Assembly (NCBI GenBank): GCA_003725585.1
Contig: RJMB01000018.1
Location: forward strand, 50,007-114,006
Direction of reading: 5' to 3'
DNA: 64,000 nt
Source: Halostreptopolyspora alba
GTDB taxonomy: Bacteria; Actinomycetota; Actinomycetes; Streptosporangiales; Streptosporangiaceae
A program made the position numbers and the translations under genes. How positions within the stretch are numbered: the stretch's first letter is position 1; each line of letters starts with the position of its first letter. Positions 7,710 to 15,820 of the stretch are shown piece by piece. Below the pieces are notes generated by a model that ran no database searches, was not told the origin of the DNA, and saw nothing but the letters and a program-made list of their open reading frames with translations.

Positions 7710-10178
7710 TCAGTGGTCCCGGTTCTCGTCCTCGCCGGACGCTCCGGGCTCGCCGGATTCGCCGTCCTCGGGCCCCTCGGTGCCGGTGGTCGTCTCGGCC
7801 TCGACGGTGGGCTCCTCGGAGCCGACGCCGGCGTCTGGTGCTCCGTCGCCGGACGGATCCCTGTCATTGTGCTGCATGGTGTCCGGTGCGCCGACATTGT
7901 CCGCCGAGCCGGGTTCCGGGTCGGCGCCGGCCTCCGTGGTCCGCGCGGCCCGCGCGCGGGTGCGTTGCCACTTGCGCAGTGCCCGCGGCGCGAGCGCGAT
8001 GATCAGCACGAGCGCGCCACCCGCGCTGATCAGTAGGGCCTGGGTGCCCATGCCGGTGGCGTTGACCGGGATCTGGGTCTGTCCGGTGGAGACCGGTTCG
8101 CCGTCGGCGTTCTGCAGGCTCATGTGCAGCACGGTGCGCCCGTTGACCCGCGCGCTGAGCGGGACGTACACGGTCGTCTTCCCGCCGGGCCCGATCTCCA
8201 TCGAGTCCTGGTACTCGCCGACGCTCAACCGCTCGGAGTTCGAGGAGTGGATCGACAGGTGTACCGTGACCGGCTCGTCCTCCAGGTCGTTGGCGACGAC
8301 AACGCCGATGGTGCCGCTCTTGCTGGCCATCGTGAACGGCTCGGGCTTGACGATCCTGACCCGGTCCCTGGTGTCGGTGACCGCCTGGTCCAGGAGCGAC
8401 CGGGTCCGGTTTCCCAGCGCCTCGTCGTCACGCCAGGCGGCCGACTCGGTGCGCAGGATCGCGGGGCGGAACGGGTCGTTGTCGTCGTCCAGCACGGTGT
8501 TGAAGAGCCGTACCTCCCGCCGAACCTCCTTGACTCCGTCCAGGTAGGTGCCGCTGAGTTCGGCCTTGGCGTCGTCCTCGGGGTAGGTCAGCCCGTGGCG
8601 TTCGTCCGCGGTGTCGGAACCGGCCCCCTCGACGTCGTCCAGGGCGACCGGGTTCAGCCAGGGCAGCTCTCGTGAGGAACGCAGCACGTCCTGGGCGAAC
8701 TCGGCTCCGGGGTCCCAGTCGGGTGGGGGTGAGGCCAGGATGGTGCGGTCGGTGTCGGTCCGCTCCTCGGAGATGAGCGCCGTCTCGGCCGCGAACCGTT
8801 GCTGGGCGAGGGCCGTCTCACCCGGATCCTGACTGGGGGAGCCGAGAACACTGGTCAGCTGGCTGTCGGCGAGCAGCGCGGCCGCGTCGCCGTCGTTCTC
8901 GGTGGCGAGGTTGGCTTGTGCGGTCGGGGTGTGGTCGAGCCAGTCGTGGGCGGGCATCGCGGGATCGCGCAGGACGAAGCGCTCGGCCCCGTGTTCGACG
9001 AAGAAGTCGCGGGTGGCCTTGTTCATGGTCCCGTTCGCGGGAACCGCGTAGTTGGGGTTGGCCCGACGTTGCAGGACCGTCTCGACGACCTCGTCGCCGT
9101 GTGACATCGCGGTGTCGGCGTCGCTGTCCAGGTCGTTGCGTAGGAGCGCGGCGATGTCGACCGAGGCGTAGGGGGTGGAGATCAACGGGTCGTCGCCGAT
9201 GATCTCGCGTGCCTGCTCGATCCAGGCCACGGCTTCGGGACTGGGGTCGTAGGTCTTGGCGGTCGGCTGCGCCTCGGCGGGCACCGCCAGCGGATCCTCC
9301 AGAACGTGGTACGACTCGGTCGTGAGGCGGTTGATGTCGCTGAGCAGGCCGGGATCGACGGTCCAGGTGACCGGGACGCGGTCGTCGGCGTCCTCGCCGC
9401 CGTCGTCCTCGTCCGCTTCCTGCTGGGCGTCGGCCGTGGCGTCGGGGCTGGCGTCCTCCGGAGCGGTGGCGTCCGGGTCGGGCGGGTCCAGCGCCACCTC
9501 GCCGTTCTGGGCTCCCACGGCGAGCAGCTCGTTGAGCCGCCCTTTGGGACGTAGGTCGTTCGCGAGGCCCTCGCCCAGGTAAGTGTCGTCGTCGGCGCGC
9601 TGGGGCTGGTCCCTCAGGGGCCACAGCCACGCGATGTCGACGGTGTCGGAGCCCTCGCCCTCGCCCTGGTACGGCAGGAACGTGTACTGGCTACCGAGGT
9701 CGTCCCCGCCGTCGTCGACGGCGTCGACGGTGATGGGGTACACCCCGAACCCGTTCAGGTCGAGGTCCGCGGCGTCGGCCTCCAGCTCGAACTCGGCGGT
9801 CTCCCCGGCGGGCAGGGGCTCGTCGAGGTCGAAGGTCGGGCCGGTTTTGGAGGGTGGCGCGCTCTCGCCCTCGGCGTGGGCGTCGAGCTCCGAGCGGTCG
9901 GCCATCGGGTGGGGGGAGTACCGCATCCGGGCGGTGACCTCTTCGACCGTCTCGTCGGTGGTGTTGGTGACCCGCCCGGTGATGGTGACCGTGCTGTCCT
10001 CCTCGACCGCCCGAGGGGTGATCCCGTCGATGATCACGGCCTCGTCGCCGCTGTCACTGTTCGTGTTGGGCAGTGCCCCGCGCTCCGCTTCCACGGCAGC
10101 GGCGGAGGACGCGGGCAGAGCCGGCGCCAGAGCGACGGCGGTAGCCGCGACCGCGGTCAGGTGAGCAATTCGACGCAC
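7710..10178 (-). CDS. Secreted, membrane-anchored DUF6049 family protein
   Basis: 822 residues, equivalent by position and architecture to mycobacterial Rv3909. A signal peptide (MRRIAHLTAV to about residue 28, ending SSAAA) is followed by a long, very acidic extracytoplasmic region. Beta-rich modules are evident at residues 45-160 (TVTITGRVTNTTDETV) and near 660-740. One transmembrane helix near residue 750 (ALLISAGGALVLIIALAP) and a cytosolic acidic tail complete it. Function is unknown. Its constant place next to murJ suggests an envelope-assembly role. GTG start. Confidence 0.85.
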   Translation of the reverse strand: MRRIAHLTAVAATAVALAPALPASSAAAVEAERGALPNTNSDSGDEAVIIDGITPRAVEEDSTVTITGRVTNTTDETVEEVTARMRYSPHPMADRSELDAHAEGESAPPSKTGPTFDLDEPLPAGETAEFELEADAADLDLNGFGVYPITVDAVDDGGDDLGSQYTFLPYQGEGEGSDTVDIAWLWPLRDQPQRADDDTYLGEGLANDLRPKGRLNELLAVGAQNGEVALDPPDPDATAPEDASPDATADAQQEADEDDGGEDADDRVPVTWTVDPGLLSDINRLTTESYHVLEDPLAVPAEAQPTAKTYDPSPEAVAWIEQAREIIGDDPLISTPYASVDIAALLRNDLDSDADTAMSHGDEVVETVLQRRANPNYAVPANGTMNKATRDFFVEHGAERFVLRDPAMPAHDWLDHTPTAQANLATENDGDAAALLADSQLTSVLGSPSQDPGETALAQQRFAAETALISEERTDTDRTILASPPPDWDPGAEFAQDVLRSSRELPWLNPVALDDVEGAGSDTADERHGLTYPEDDAKAELSGTYLDGVKEVRREVRLFNTVLDDDNDPFRPAILRTESAAWRDDEALGNRTRSLLDQAVTDTRDRVRIVKPEPFTMASKSGTIGVVVANDLEDEPVTVHLSIHSSNSERLSVGEYQDSMEIGPGGKTTVYVPLSARVNGRTVLHMSLQNADGEPVSTGQTQIPVNATGMGTQALLISAGGALVLIIALAPRALRKWQRTRARAARTTEAGADPEPGSADNVGAPDTMQHNDRDPSGDGAPDAGVGSEEPTVEAETTTGTEGPEDGESGEPGASGEDENRDH

Positions 10179-10583
10179 GCCAGGGCTTCCGAGTCGGGTT
10201 ACGGGTGGCCAACACTAGCTACTGCGTTGACGGGTCCATCGTGCCCTCCGGGCGGGCCACCGGGCGTCCGAAGGTGGCGGCACCACAAGGTAAGCACAAG
10301 GGGCGCCGCCGTGCACGAGCGCCGTGAGGCGGGCCGGCGCGTTTGGCCAGTCATGGGCTGATGGCGCAGGGCGCCACGGACAAAAGCACGAGAGCCGGGC
10401 GCGCTGGCCGGATCCGACGATACCGGTTCCGCGTGGCTCCCTAAGCGATCCACGCCCGGAGACGCCACGATGCTGATGAGTACGGGGAAGTCCGGCATGG
10501 TGCGCCCAACATAGCTGTGCCCAACCGGGATACGGCTTGTCAATCCGACACGTCGCCGGTGCGCCGGGGTCGATTCGCACCAC
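10179..10583. other. Divergent intergenic region, DUF6049 gene / pcnA
   Basis: About 400 bases separate the two divergent genes. Open frames here have no recognisable protein character or ribosome site. In mycobacteria and streptomycetes a Nudix gene commonly sits at this place; none is visible. Promoters for both directions must lie here, but no clear -35/-10 pair could be singled out. Confidence 0.5.
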
Positions 10584-12113
10584 ATGGTGACGACACCTAA
10601 CCTCAGGGGTGTGCCGAATACTGCGCTTCCAGGTGAGTCCCCCAGCTCCGGTCCGGACGGCGGAGAGGTGACGGCTGCCGCGATGGAGTTGACGAACGAG
10701 CAGCGGGTCGCGGTCAGCGGCGTGGTCGACGCGATCGCGACGATCGCCGATGAGCTGGGTGAGCGCTTCTCGCGGGGCGGACACGAGCTCGCGATCGTGG
10801 GTGGCCCGGTTCGCGACGCGCTGCTCGGCCGCGATGTGCACGACATCGACCTCACGACCGACGCCGTCCCGCAGCGCATCATTGAGCTGGTCGAGGGGTG
10901 GGCCGACGCGGTGTGGACGGTGGGCATCGAGTTCGGCACCGTCGGGCTGCGCAAGAACGGCCTACAGCTGGAGATCACCACCTACCGCAGTGAGTCGTAC
11001 CAGCCCAAGTCCCGCAAGCCGGAGGTGAGCTACGGAACCTCGTTGCGGGAGGACCTGATGCGGCGTGACTTCACCGTCAACGCCATGGCGGTGTACCTGC
11101 CCAGCAGGGAGTTCGCCGACCCGTTCGGTGGTCTGGCCGACCTGAGCGCGCGGCGGTTGCGGACACCGGGCCGGCCCGAGGACTCGTTCAGTGACGACCC
11201 GTTGCGGATGATGCGGGCGGTGCGTTTCGCCGCGCAGCTCGGTTTCACACTGGCGCCCGAGGTGGGTGAGGCGATCACCGACATGTCGGGGCGGCTGGAC
11301 ATCGTCTCGGCCGAACGGGTCCGCGACGAACTCGTGAAGCTGGTGCTCAGCCCCGCTCCCCGGGTCGGGGTCGAGCGGATGGTGGAGTTCGGTCTCGCCG
11401 ACCACGTGCTGCCCGAGATTCCCAGGATGCGCCTTGAGATCGACGAGCACCACCGGCACAAGGACGTCTACGAGCACTCGCTGACCGTGCTCGACCAGGC
11501 GATCGAGCTGGAGGCCGAACGCGGGTCCTCCCCCGACCTGGTGCTGCGGCTGGCCGCGTTGCTGCACGACATCGGCAAGCCGAAGACCCGCTCCTTCGAG
11601 CCCGGGGGGCGTGTCACGTTCCACCACCATGAGGTGGTGGGGGCGTCGATGGCCCGGAGCCGGCTCGGCAAGCTGCGGTTCTCCAAGGAGGTCATCTCCG
11701 ATGTCGGCACGCTGATCGCGCTGCACCTGCGCTTTCACGGTTACGGCAAGGGAGAGTGGACCGACTCCGCGGTGCGCCGTTACGCGCGCGACGCCGGCCA
11801 TCTCCTGGAGCGCCTGCACATCCTGACGCGGGCTGACTGCACCACCCGCAACCGCCGTAAGGCGGCGGCCCTGGCGCGGGCTTATGACGACATCGAGCGT
11901 CGCATCGAACGGCTCGCCGAGGAGGAGGAGCTCAACAAGGTCCGCCCCGACCTCGACGGCAACGAGATCCAACAGATCCTGGGCATCAGCCCGGGTCCCA
12001 TGGTCGGTAAGGCGTGGCGCTACCTGCTGGAGCTGCGGCTGGAGAACGGTCCCATGGACAAGGAGACCGCGGCCGCCGAACTTCGCCGGTGGGCCGCGGA
12101 GCACGGCGACTGA
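10584..12113 (+). CDS. pcnA: CCA tRNA nucleotidyltransferase (PcnA-type)
   Basis: Adds or repairs the 3' CCA of tRNAs. The class II nucleotidyltransferase head is seen in GGPVRDALLGRDVHDIDLTTDA (two quoted parts: GGPVRDALLG near residue 74 and the Asp pair in DIDLTTD). It is followed by the RRDFTVNAM and DPFGG blocks and the RMMRAVRFAAQL arm. A C-terminal HD phosphohydrolase domain carries LLHDIGKPKTR and HHHEVVG. The first ATG (10584) gives 509 residues; GTG at 10611, or GTG 10668 or ATG 10683, would give a length closer to relatives, so the start is uncertain. Orthologue of Rv3907c by position. Confidence 0.94.
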   Translation: MVTTPNLRGVPNTALPGESPSSGPDGGEVTAAAMELTNEQRVAVSGVVDAIATIADELGERFSRGGHELAIVGGPVRDALLGRDVHDIDLTTDAVPQRIIELVEGWADAVWTVGIEFGTVGLRKNGLQLEITTYRSESYQPKSRKPEVSYGTSLREDLMRRDFTVNAMAVYLPSREFADPFGGLADLSARRLRTPGRPEDSFSDDPLRMMRAVRFAAQLGFTLAPEVGEAITDMSGRLDIVSAERVRDELVKLVLSPAPRVGVERMVEFGLADHVLPEIPRMRLEIDEHHRHKDVYEHSLTVLDQAIELEAERGSSPDLVLRLAALLHDIGKPKTRSFEPGGRVTFHHHEVVGASMARSRLGKLRFSKEVISDVGTLIALHLRFHGYGKGEWTDSAVRRYARDAGHLLERLHILTRADCTTRNRRKAAALARAYDDIERRIERLAEEEELNKVRPDLDGNEIQQILGISPGPMVGKAWRYLLELRLENGPMDKETAAAELRRWAAEHGD

Positions 12114-12195
12114 CCGCGGACCGTCGCGCTTGGGGACGGCCCACCGCGCCACCTCGGATCCCGGCCCGGGACGCGGTGGCTTCGGCGTGTCCGAC

Positions 12196-13491
12196 TCACC
12201 GCGACCGGTCCGGCCCGTCCTTGGCGAGTGCTCGGGACCGGGCCGCCCAGCCCGCTCCCATCAGGGCGAGTCCGGTGGCCATGGCCACGACCACGCTCGC
12301 GCTCACCCCCGAGGGTGGCACCACGGCGGCGGAGAGCCCCGCCGCCGCGACGAACAGGCCGTTGAAGAGCATGTCGTAGACGGTGAAGACGCGCCCCCGG
12401 AACTCGTCGTCGACGTTTCGTTGGACCAGCGTGTCGACCGTCACCTTGACGCCCTGCGCGACGACGCCCAGGGCGAAGGCCGCGGCGGGGAAGAGCACGG
12501 GGGAGAACGGCAGGCCGAGTCCGAGTAGAGCGGCTCCTCCCGAGGCGAGCAGCGTGGCGATCCAGGTGTCGGCGGTCATGCGCTGGGTGGCCCACGGTGT
12601 GGCGACCGCCCCGACGAGGAACCCGACCCCCGAGGCGGCCAGCGTGACCGAGAATCCGGCGAAGCCGGCGACTCCGCCCTCGGTGAAGGTGTTGTTGTAC
12701 AGCAGCAGCGTGACGAGCGTCGAGAGGCCGAAGACGAAGCGCACACCGCCGATCGTCGCCAGGGCGTAGCGGGCGGGACGCCGCCCCCAGGCGTGGCGTA
12801 GGCCGTCTGCCAGGCCGCTCACGACGGTGCGTACGGCCGATTGGATCCGGGGAGGCTCGTGGGTCAGGTCGGGACCGAGCTCCCGGCGCCGCAACGTGAG
12901 CGCGACCGGCGCCGTTCCGGCGAACGCCACGCCGGCCACGAAGAGGATGAGCGGGGTGCCCACGGGGCTGTCGCCCGCGAACACCCGAAGCCCGGCCCCC
13001 GCTCCGGCTCCCACGAAGGTCGCGAACGTGCCGCAGGTGGGGGTCACGGCGTTCGCCATCATCAGCTGCGCGCGCGGGACCACGTGGGGCAGTGCCGCTC
13101 CCAGAGCCGCGAGGAAGAACCGGTTCACGCTCAGCACGCACAGTGCCGCCGCGAAGAAGTACGCCCCATCGGACCCCGCGGCGACGAGTCCCGCGGTGGT
13201 GGCGGCCAGCACCGCCTTGATCAGGGAGGCCACCAGTAGCACCTGGCGGCGCGACCACCGGTCGATGAGCACTCCCGCGAACGGGCCCACGACGGAGAAG
13301 GGCAGCAGCAGGACGGCGAACGCCAGCGCGACCTCCCCGGCCGTGGAGTGCTGCTCGGGGGTGAAGAAGATGTAGCCCGCCAAGCCCGCCTGGTACACCC
13401 CGTCGCCGAACTGCGACACGAGCCGGGTGCCGAACAGCCGTCGGAAGCGCGCACCCCGGAGCACGACATGGAGGTCGCCGAAGAAGGACAC
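12196..13491 (-). CDS. MFS transporter
   Basis: Twelve-helix major facilitator of about 431 residues. The N-terminus FFGDLHVVLRGARFRRLFG leads into helix 1, and the loop 2-3 signature appears as GVLIDRWSRRQVLL. An open frame continues upstream to 13743, but that extension is Arg/Pro-rich and runs through the parS-like site, so the GTG at 13491 was taken as start. An MFS gene lies at the same place in Streptomyces, between pcnA and ino1. Substrate is not predictable; the layout resembles macrolide or drug efflux members. It converges with pcnA. Confidence 0.88.
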   Translation of the reverse strand: MSFFGDLHVVLRGARFRRLFGTRLVSQFGDGVYQAGLAGYIFFTPEQHSTAGEVALAFAVLLLPFSVVGPFAGVLIDRWSRRQVLLVASLIKAVLAATTAGLVAAGSDGAYFFAAALCVLSVNRFFLAALGAALPHVVPRAQLMMANAVTPTCGTFATFVGAGAGAGLRVFAGDSPVGTPLILFVAGVAFAGTAPVALTLRRRELGPDLTHEPPRIQSAVRTVVSGLADGLRHAWGRRPARYALATIGGVRFVFGLSTLVTLLLYNNTFTEGGVAGFAGFSVTLAASGVGFLVGAVATPWATQRMTADTWIATLLASGGAALLGLGLPFSPVLFPAAAFALGVVAQGVKVTVDTLVQRNVDDEFRGRVFTVYDMLFNGLFVAAAGLSAAVVPPSGVSASVVVAMATGLALMGAGWAARSRALAKDGPDRSR

Positions 13492-13511
13492 GCGGTAAGC
13501 GTACGGGCAGC

Positions 13512-13525
13512 GTTCCACGTGAAAC
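13512..13525. other. parS-like centromere site
   Basis: The 14-base sequence GTTCCACGTGAAAC matches the Streptomyces parS consensus GTTTCACGTGAAAC at 13 of 14 positions and is nearly palindromic. It lies between the MFS gene and ino1 in the oriC-proximal block, where ParB-binding sites cluster in actinomycetes. No other CACGTG in the window comes as close; other copies keep at most about ten matching bases. Confidence 0.65.
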
Positions 13526-13755
13526 GCCCCCGCGACCCACGGGCGGTGAATTCCAACGGTCGTTGCAACACCCCATCTCTGAAGGGGTGCGATGGACGAC
13601 TTCGAGATCCGCAAGGAACGCCGGGTACCGCAGGGGCGCAGGGGCGGGGCCGTGTTCTCTACGGGTGCCCGTGGGGCCGGACGCCGTCGGGAGTCCCGCG
13701 GGGGAGTCGTGACGGTTCGTCGCCGTGCCGGTGACCGGACCACACGACACCACGG

Positions 13756-13775
13756 CCCCTCGGAACGCCGAGGGG
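13756..13775 (-). terminator. Hairpin downstream of ino1
   Basis: CCCCTCGG and CCGAGGGG form a perfect 8-bp stem with a four-base loop, 24 bases past the ino1 stop. There is no clear run of T on the minus strand, as is common for actinomycete terminators. Confidence 0.55.
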
Positions 13776-13798
13776 AGTACGGGCCGGCTCCCGGAGCC

Positions 13799-14878
13799 TC
13801 AGCGCTCGACCTCGCCCGCGATGAAGCGCTCGACCATGTCGTGGGCCTCGGCGTCGCTGTACTGTTCGGGCGGGGACTTCATGAAGTAGGACGACGCCGA
13901 CAGGATGGGGCCACCGGTACCGCGGTCCCTGGCGATCTTGGCGGCCCGGATGGCGTCGATGATGATCCCGGCGGAGTTGGGCGAGTCCCACACTTCCAGC
14001 TTGTATTCCAGGTTCACGGGGGCGTCTCCGAACGCGCGGCCCTCCAGCCGGATGTAGGCCCACTTGCGGTCGTCCAGCCACGGAACGTGGTCCGAGGGGC
14101 CGATGTGCACCGAGCCCGCCGTGAGCTCGTGTGGGATCTGCGAGGTCACGGAGTTCGTCTTGGAGACCTTCTTCGACTGCAGCCGCTCGCGCTCCAGCAT
14201 GTTCATGAAGTCCATGTTGCCGCCGAAGTTCAGCTGGTAAGTGCGGTCGAGAACCACGCCGCGGTCGTCGAAGAGCTTGGACAGCACCCGGTGGGTGATG
14301 GTGGCGCCCACCTGTGACTTGATGTCGTCGCCGACGATCGGTATCCCCGCGTCGGTGAACCGGCTCGCCCATTCCGGGTCGGAGGCGATGAACACGGGAA
14401 GCGCGTTGACGAAGGCGACGCCCGCGTCGAGGGCGCACCGCGCGTAGAACCGGTTGGCCTCCTCGGAGCCCACGGGCAGGTAGGAGACCAGGACGTCGGC
14501 TCCGGCCGCCTTCAGCGTGGCGACGACGTCGACGGCGTCCTCGGCGGACTCCTCGATGATCTCGCGGTAGTACGTGCCCAGCCCGTCGTAGGTGGGTCCG
14601 CGCCGTACGGTGACCCCTGTGGGCTCGACATCACAGATCTTCATCGTGTTGTTCTCGCTCGCGGTGATCGCGTCGGCGAGGTCCTGCCCGACCTTCTTCG
14701 CGTCGACGTCGAACGCCGCGACGAACTCCACGTCACGCACGTGGTAGGGACCGAACTGCACGTGCATGAGGCCGGGAACACGGGTCTCAGGGGCGGCGTC
14801 CCTGTAGTAGTGAACGCCCTGGACGAGCGATGCCGCACAGTTGCCGACACCCACGACGGCTACACGTACCGACCCCAT
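13799..14878 (-). CDS. ino1: myo-Inositol-1-phosphate synthase
   Basis: Converts glucose 6-phosphate to 1L-myo-inositol 1-phosphate, the entry to phosphatidylinositol and mycothiol. 359 residues, the usual actinobacterial length. The NAD-binding start [18 protein letters not shown], the block [32 protein letters not shown] and the substrate-site [12 protein letters not shown] are all present. ATG start with AAGGAG upstream. Position between the MFS gene and ponA is that of Rv0046c and its Streptomyces counterpart; the PadR regulator often found next to ino1 is missing. Confidence 0.97.
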   Translation of the reverse strand: MGSVRVAVVGVGNCAASLVQGVHYYRDAAPETRVPGLMHVQFGPYHVRDVEFVAAFDVDAKKVGQDLADAITASENNTMKICDVEPTGVTVRRGPTYDGLGTYYREIIEESAEDAVDVVATLKAAGADVLVSYLPVGSEEANRFYARCALDAGVAFVNALPVFIASDPEWASRFTDAGIPIVGDDIKSQVGATITHRVLSKLFDDRGVVLDRTYQLNFGGNMDFMNMLERERLQSKKVSKTNSVTSQIPHELTAGSVHIGPSDHVPWLDDRKWAYIRLEGRAFGDAPVNLEYKLEVWDSPNSAGIIIDAIRAAKIARDRGTGGPILSASSYFMKSPPEQYSDAEAHDMVERFIAGEVER

Positions 14879-15820
14879 TGAACCTTGCTCCTTCTCGTCT
14901 GAAAACTCGGAACCGCAATGCCGCGGACTTGAGTGCCGCGGCCGTGCGGCACGGCGACGGGAGATCGCCGTTCGCTTGGCATCAGCCGTTCGGCCGCTGA
15001 TTCTGTTCCCACTCGGATGTCCGTTCGCGAACTAAGTGAACATTCGCGCATTTCATCCGGTTATGAGGATATCGCTTTGTAACAGAAATCTTCGCTCTCC
15101 CGTCGGTCCCGGGACGCGTCGGACTTCGCGTCACCCGGGCAGTGTTGTACTCGCAACATCCGGTGCCCGCGACCGAGGAGCCACGGATCGTAATTATCGC
15201 TGCTGTGCCCTGGAGAAATATAGCCAGGTTCGAAGTTTGTCGGAACCCGCGCGCACGTCGGGTGTGTGAGGTCGTACGCTGGGCTGCCACATGGAAGTGG
15301 TAGCCGAATGTGATCATCGAGTGCGCAACGTCCAGTCCGCTCGTGACTGGGTTGTGCTATACGGCGACGTCGCCTTACCGTGACGGTTGTTTGCCGAGTG
15401 AGTGCCCCCGCTATCACTCACGCCTCGAGGTCTGGGTCCGTACGGTGCCGCGGTGGACGGCTCCGTGGGCGGTCCCTCAGTGGCCAAGAGGCCGGAGTGG
15501 CGACACGGCCGCCCACTAGGGGCGGTTCCCCCGATGGTGGCCACCACACATGGTCCGTGGTCATGGGCCGGGTCCGTCAGGGTGTCGTGCTCTGCGAGTT
15601 TTCGTCACGGTAGGTCATCGACAGGAGGAAGCAGCGGACCACGTCTTCGGCACACCGGTAACCATCGCCATGAGCCGGTGAGCGTCCCAGCGGTGGACGT
15701 GGCACGGGCCCCACCCCGTGTCCCTTGTCCGGATGCCGAAATCGTTTCCCCAGGGGTCAACGCCGCGACCCCCATCCCGGTCGTTAGGCCACAAGGCCGT
15801 ATTACAGCAAACGAGGACGC
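14879..15820. other. Long intergenic region, ino1 / ponA
   Basis: About 940 bases between divergent genes. The first 400 bases upstream of ino1 are distinctly AT-richer than the rest of the window and probably hold the ino1 promoter and operators. Open frames on both strands show no protein character and no good ribosome sites. No riboswitch or tRNA was recognised. Confidence 0.5.
15023..15032. promoter_or_regulatory. Palindrome upstream of ino1
   Basis: GTTCGCGAAC is a perfect 10-bp palindrome 145 bases upstream of the ino1 start. A related half, ATTCGCGCAT, follows 11 bases later. It could be an operator for ino1; no regulator is encoded beside it, so this is a weak inference. Confidence 0.3.

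Noticed and set aside
14982..15547. Several open frames upstream of ponA
   Set aside because: None has a ribosome site or protein-like composition.
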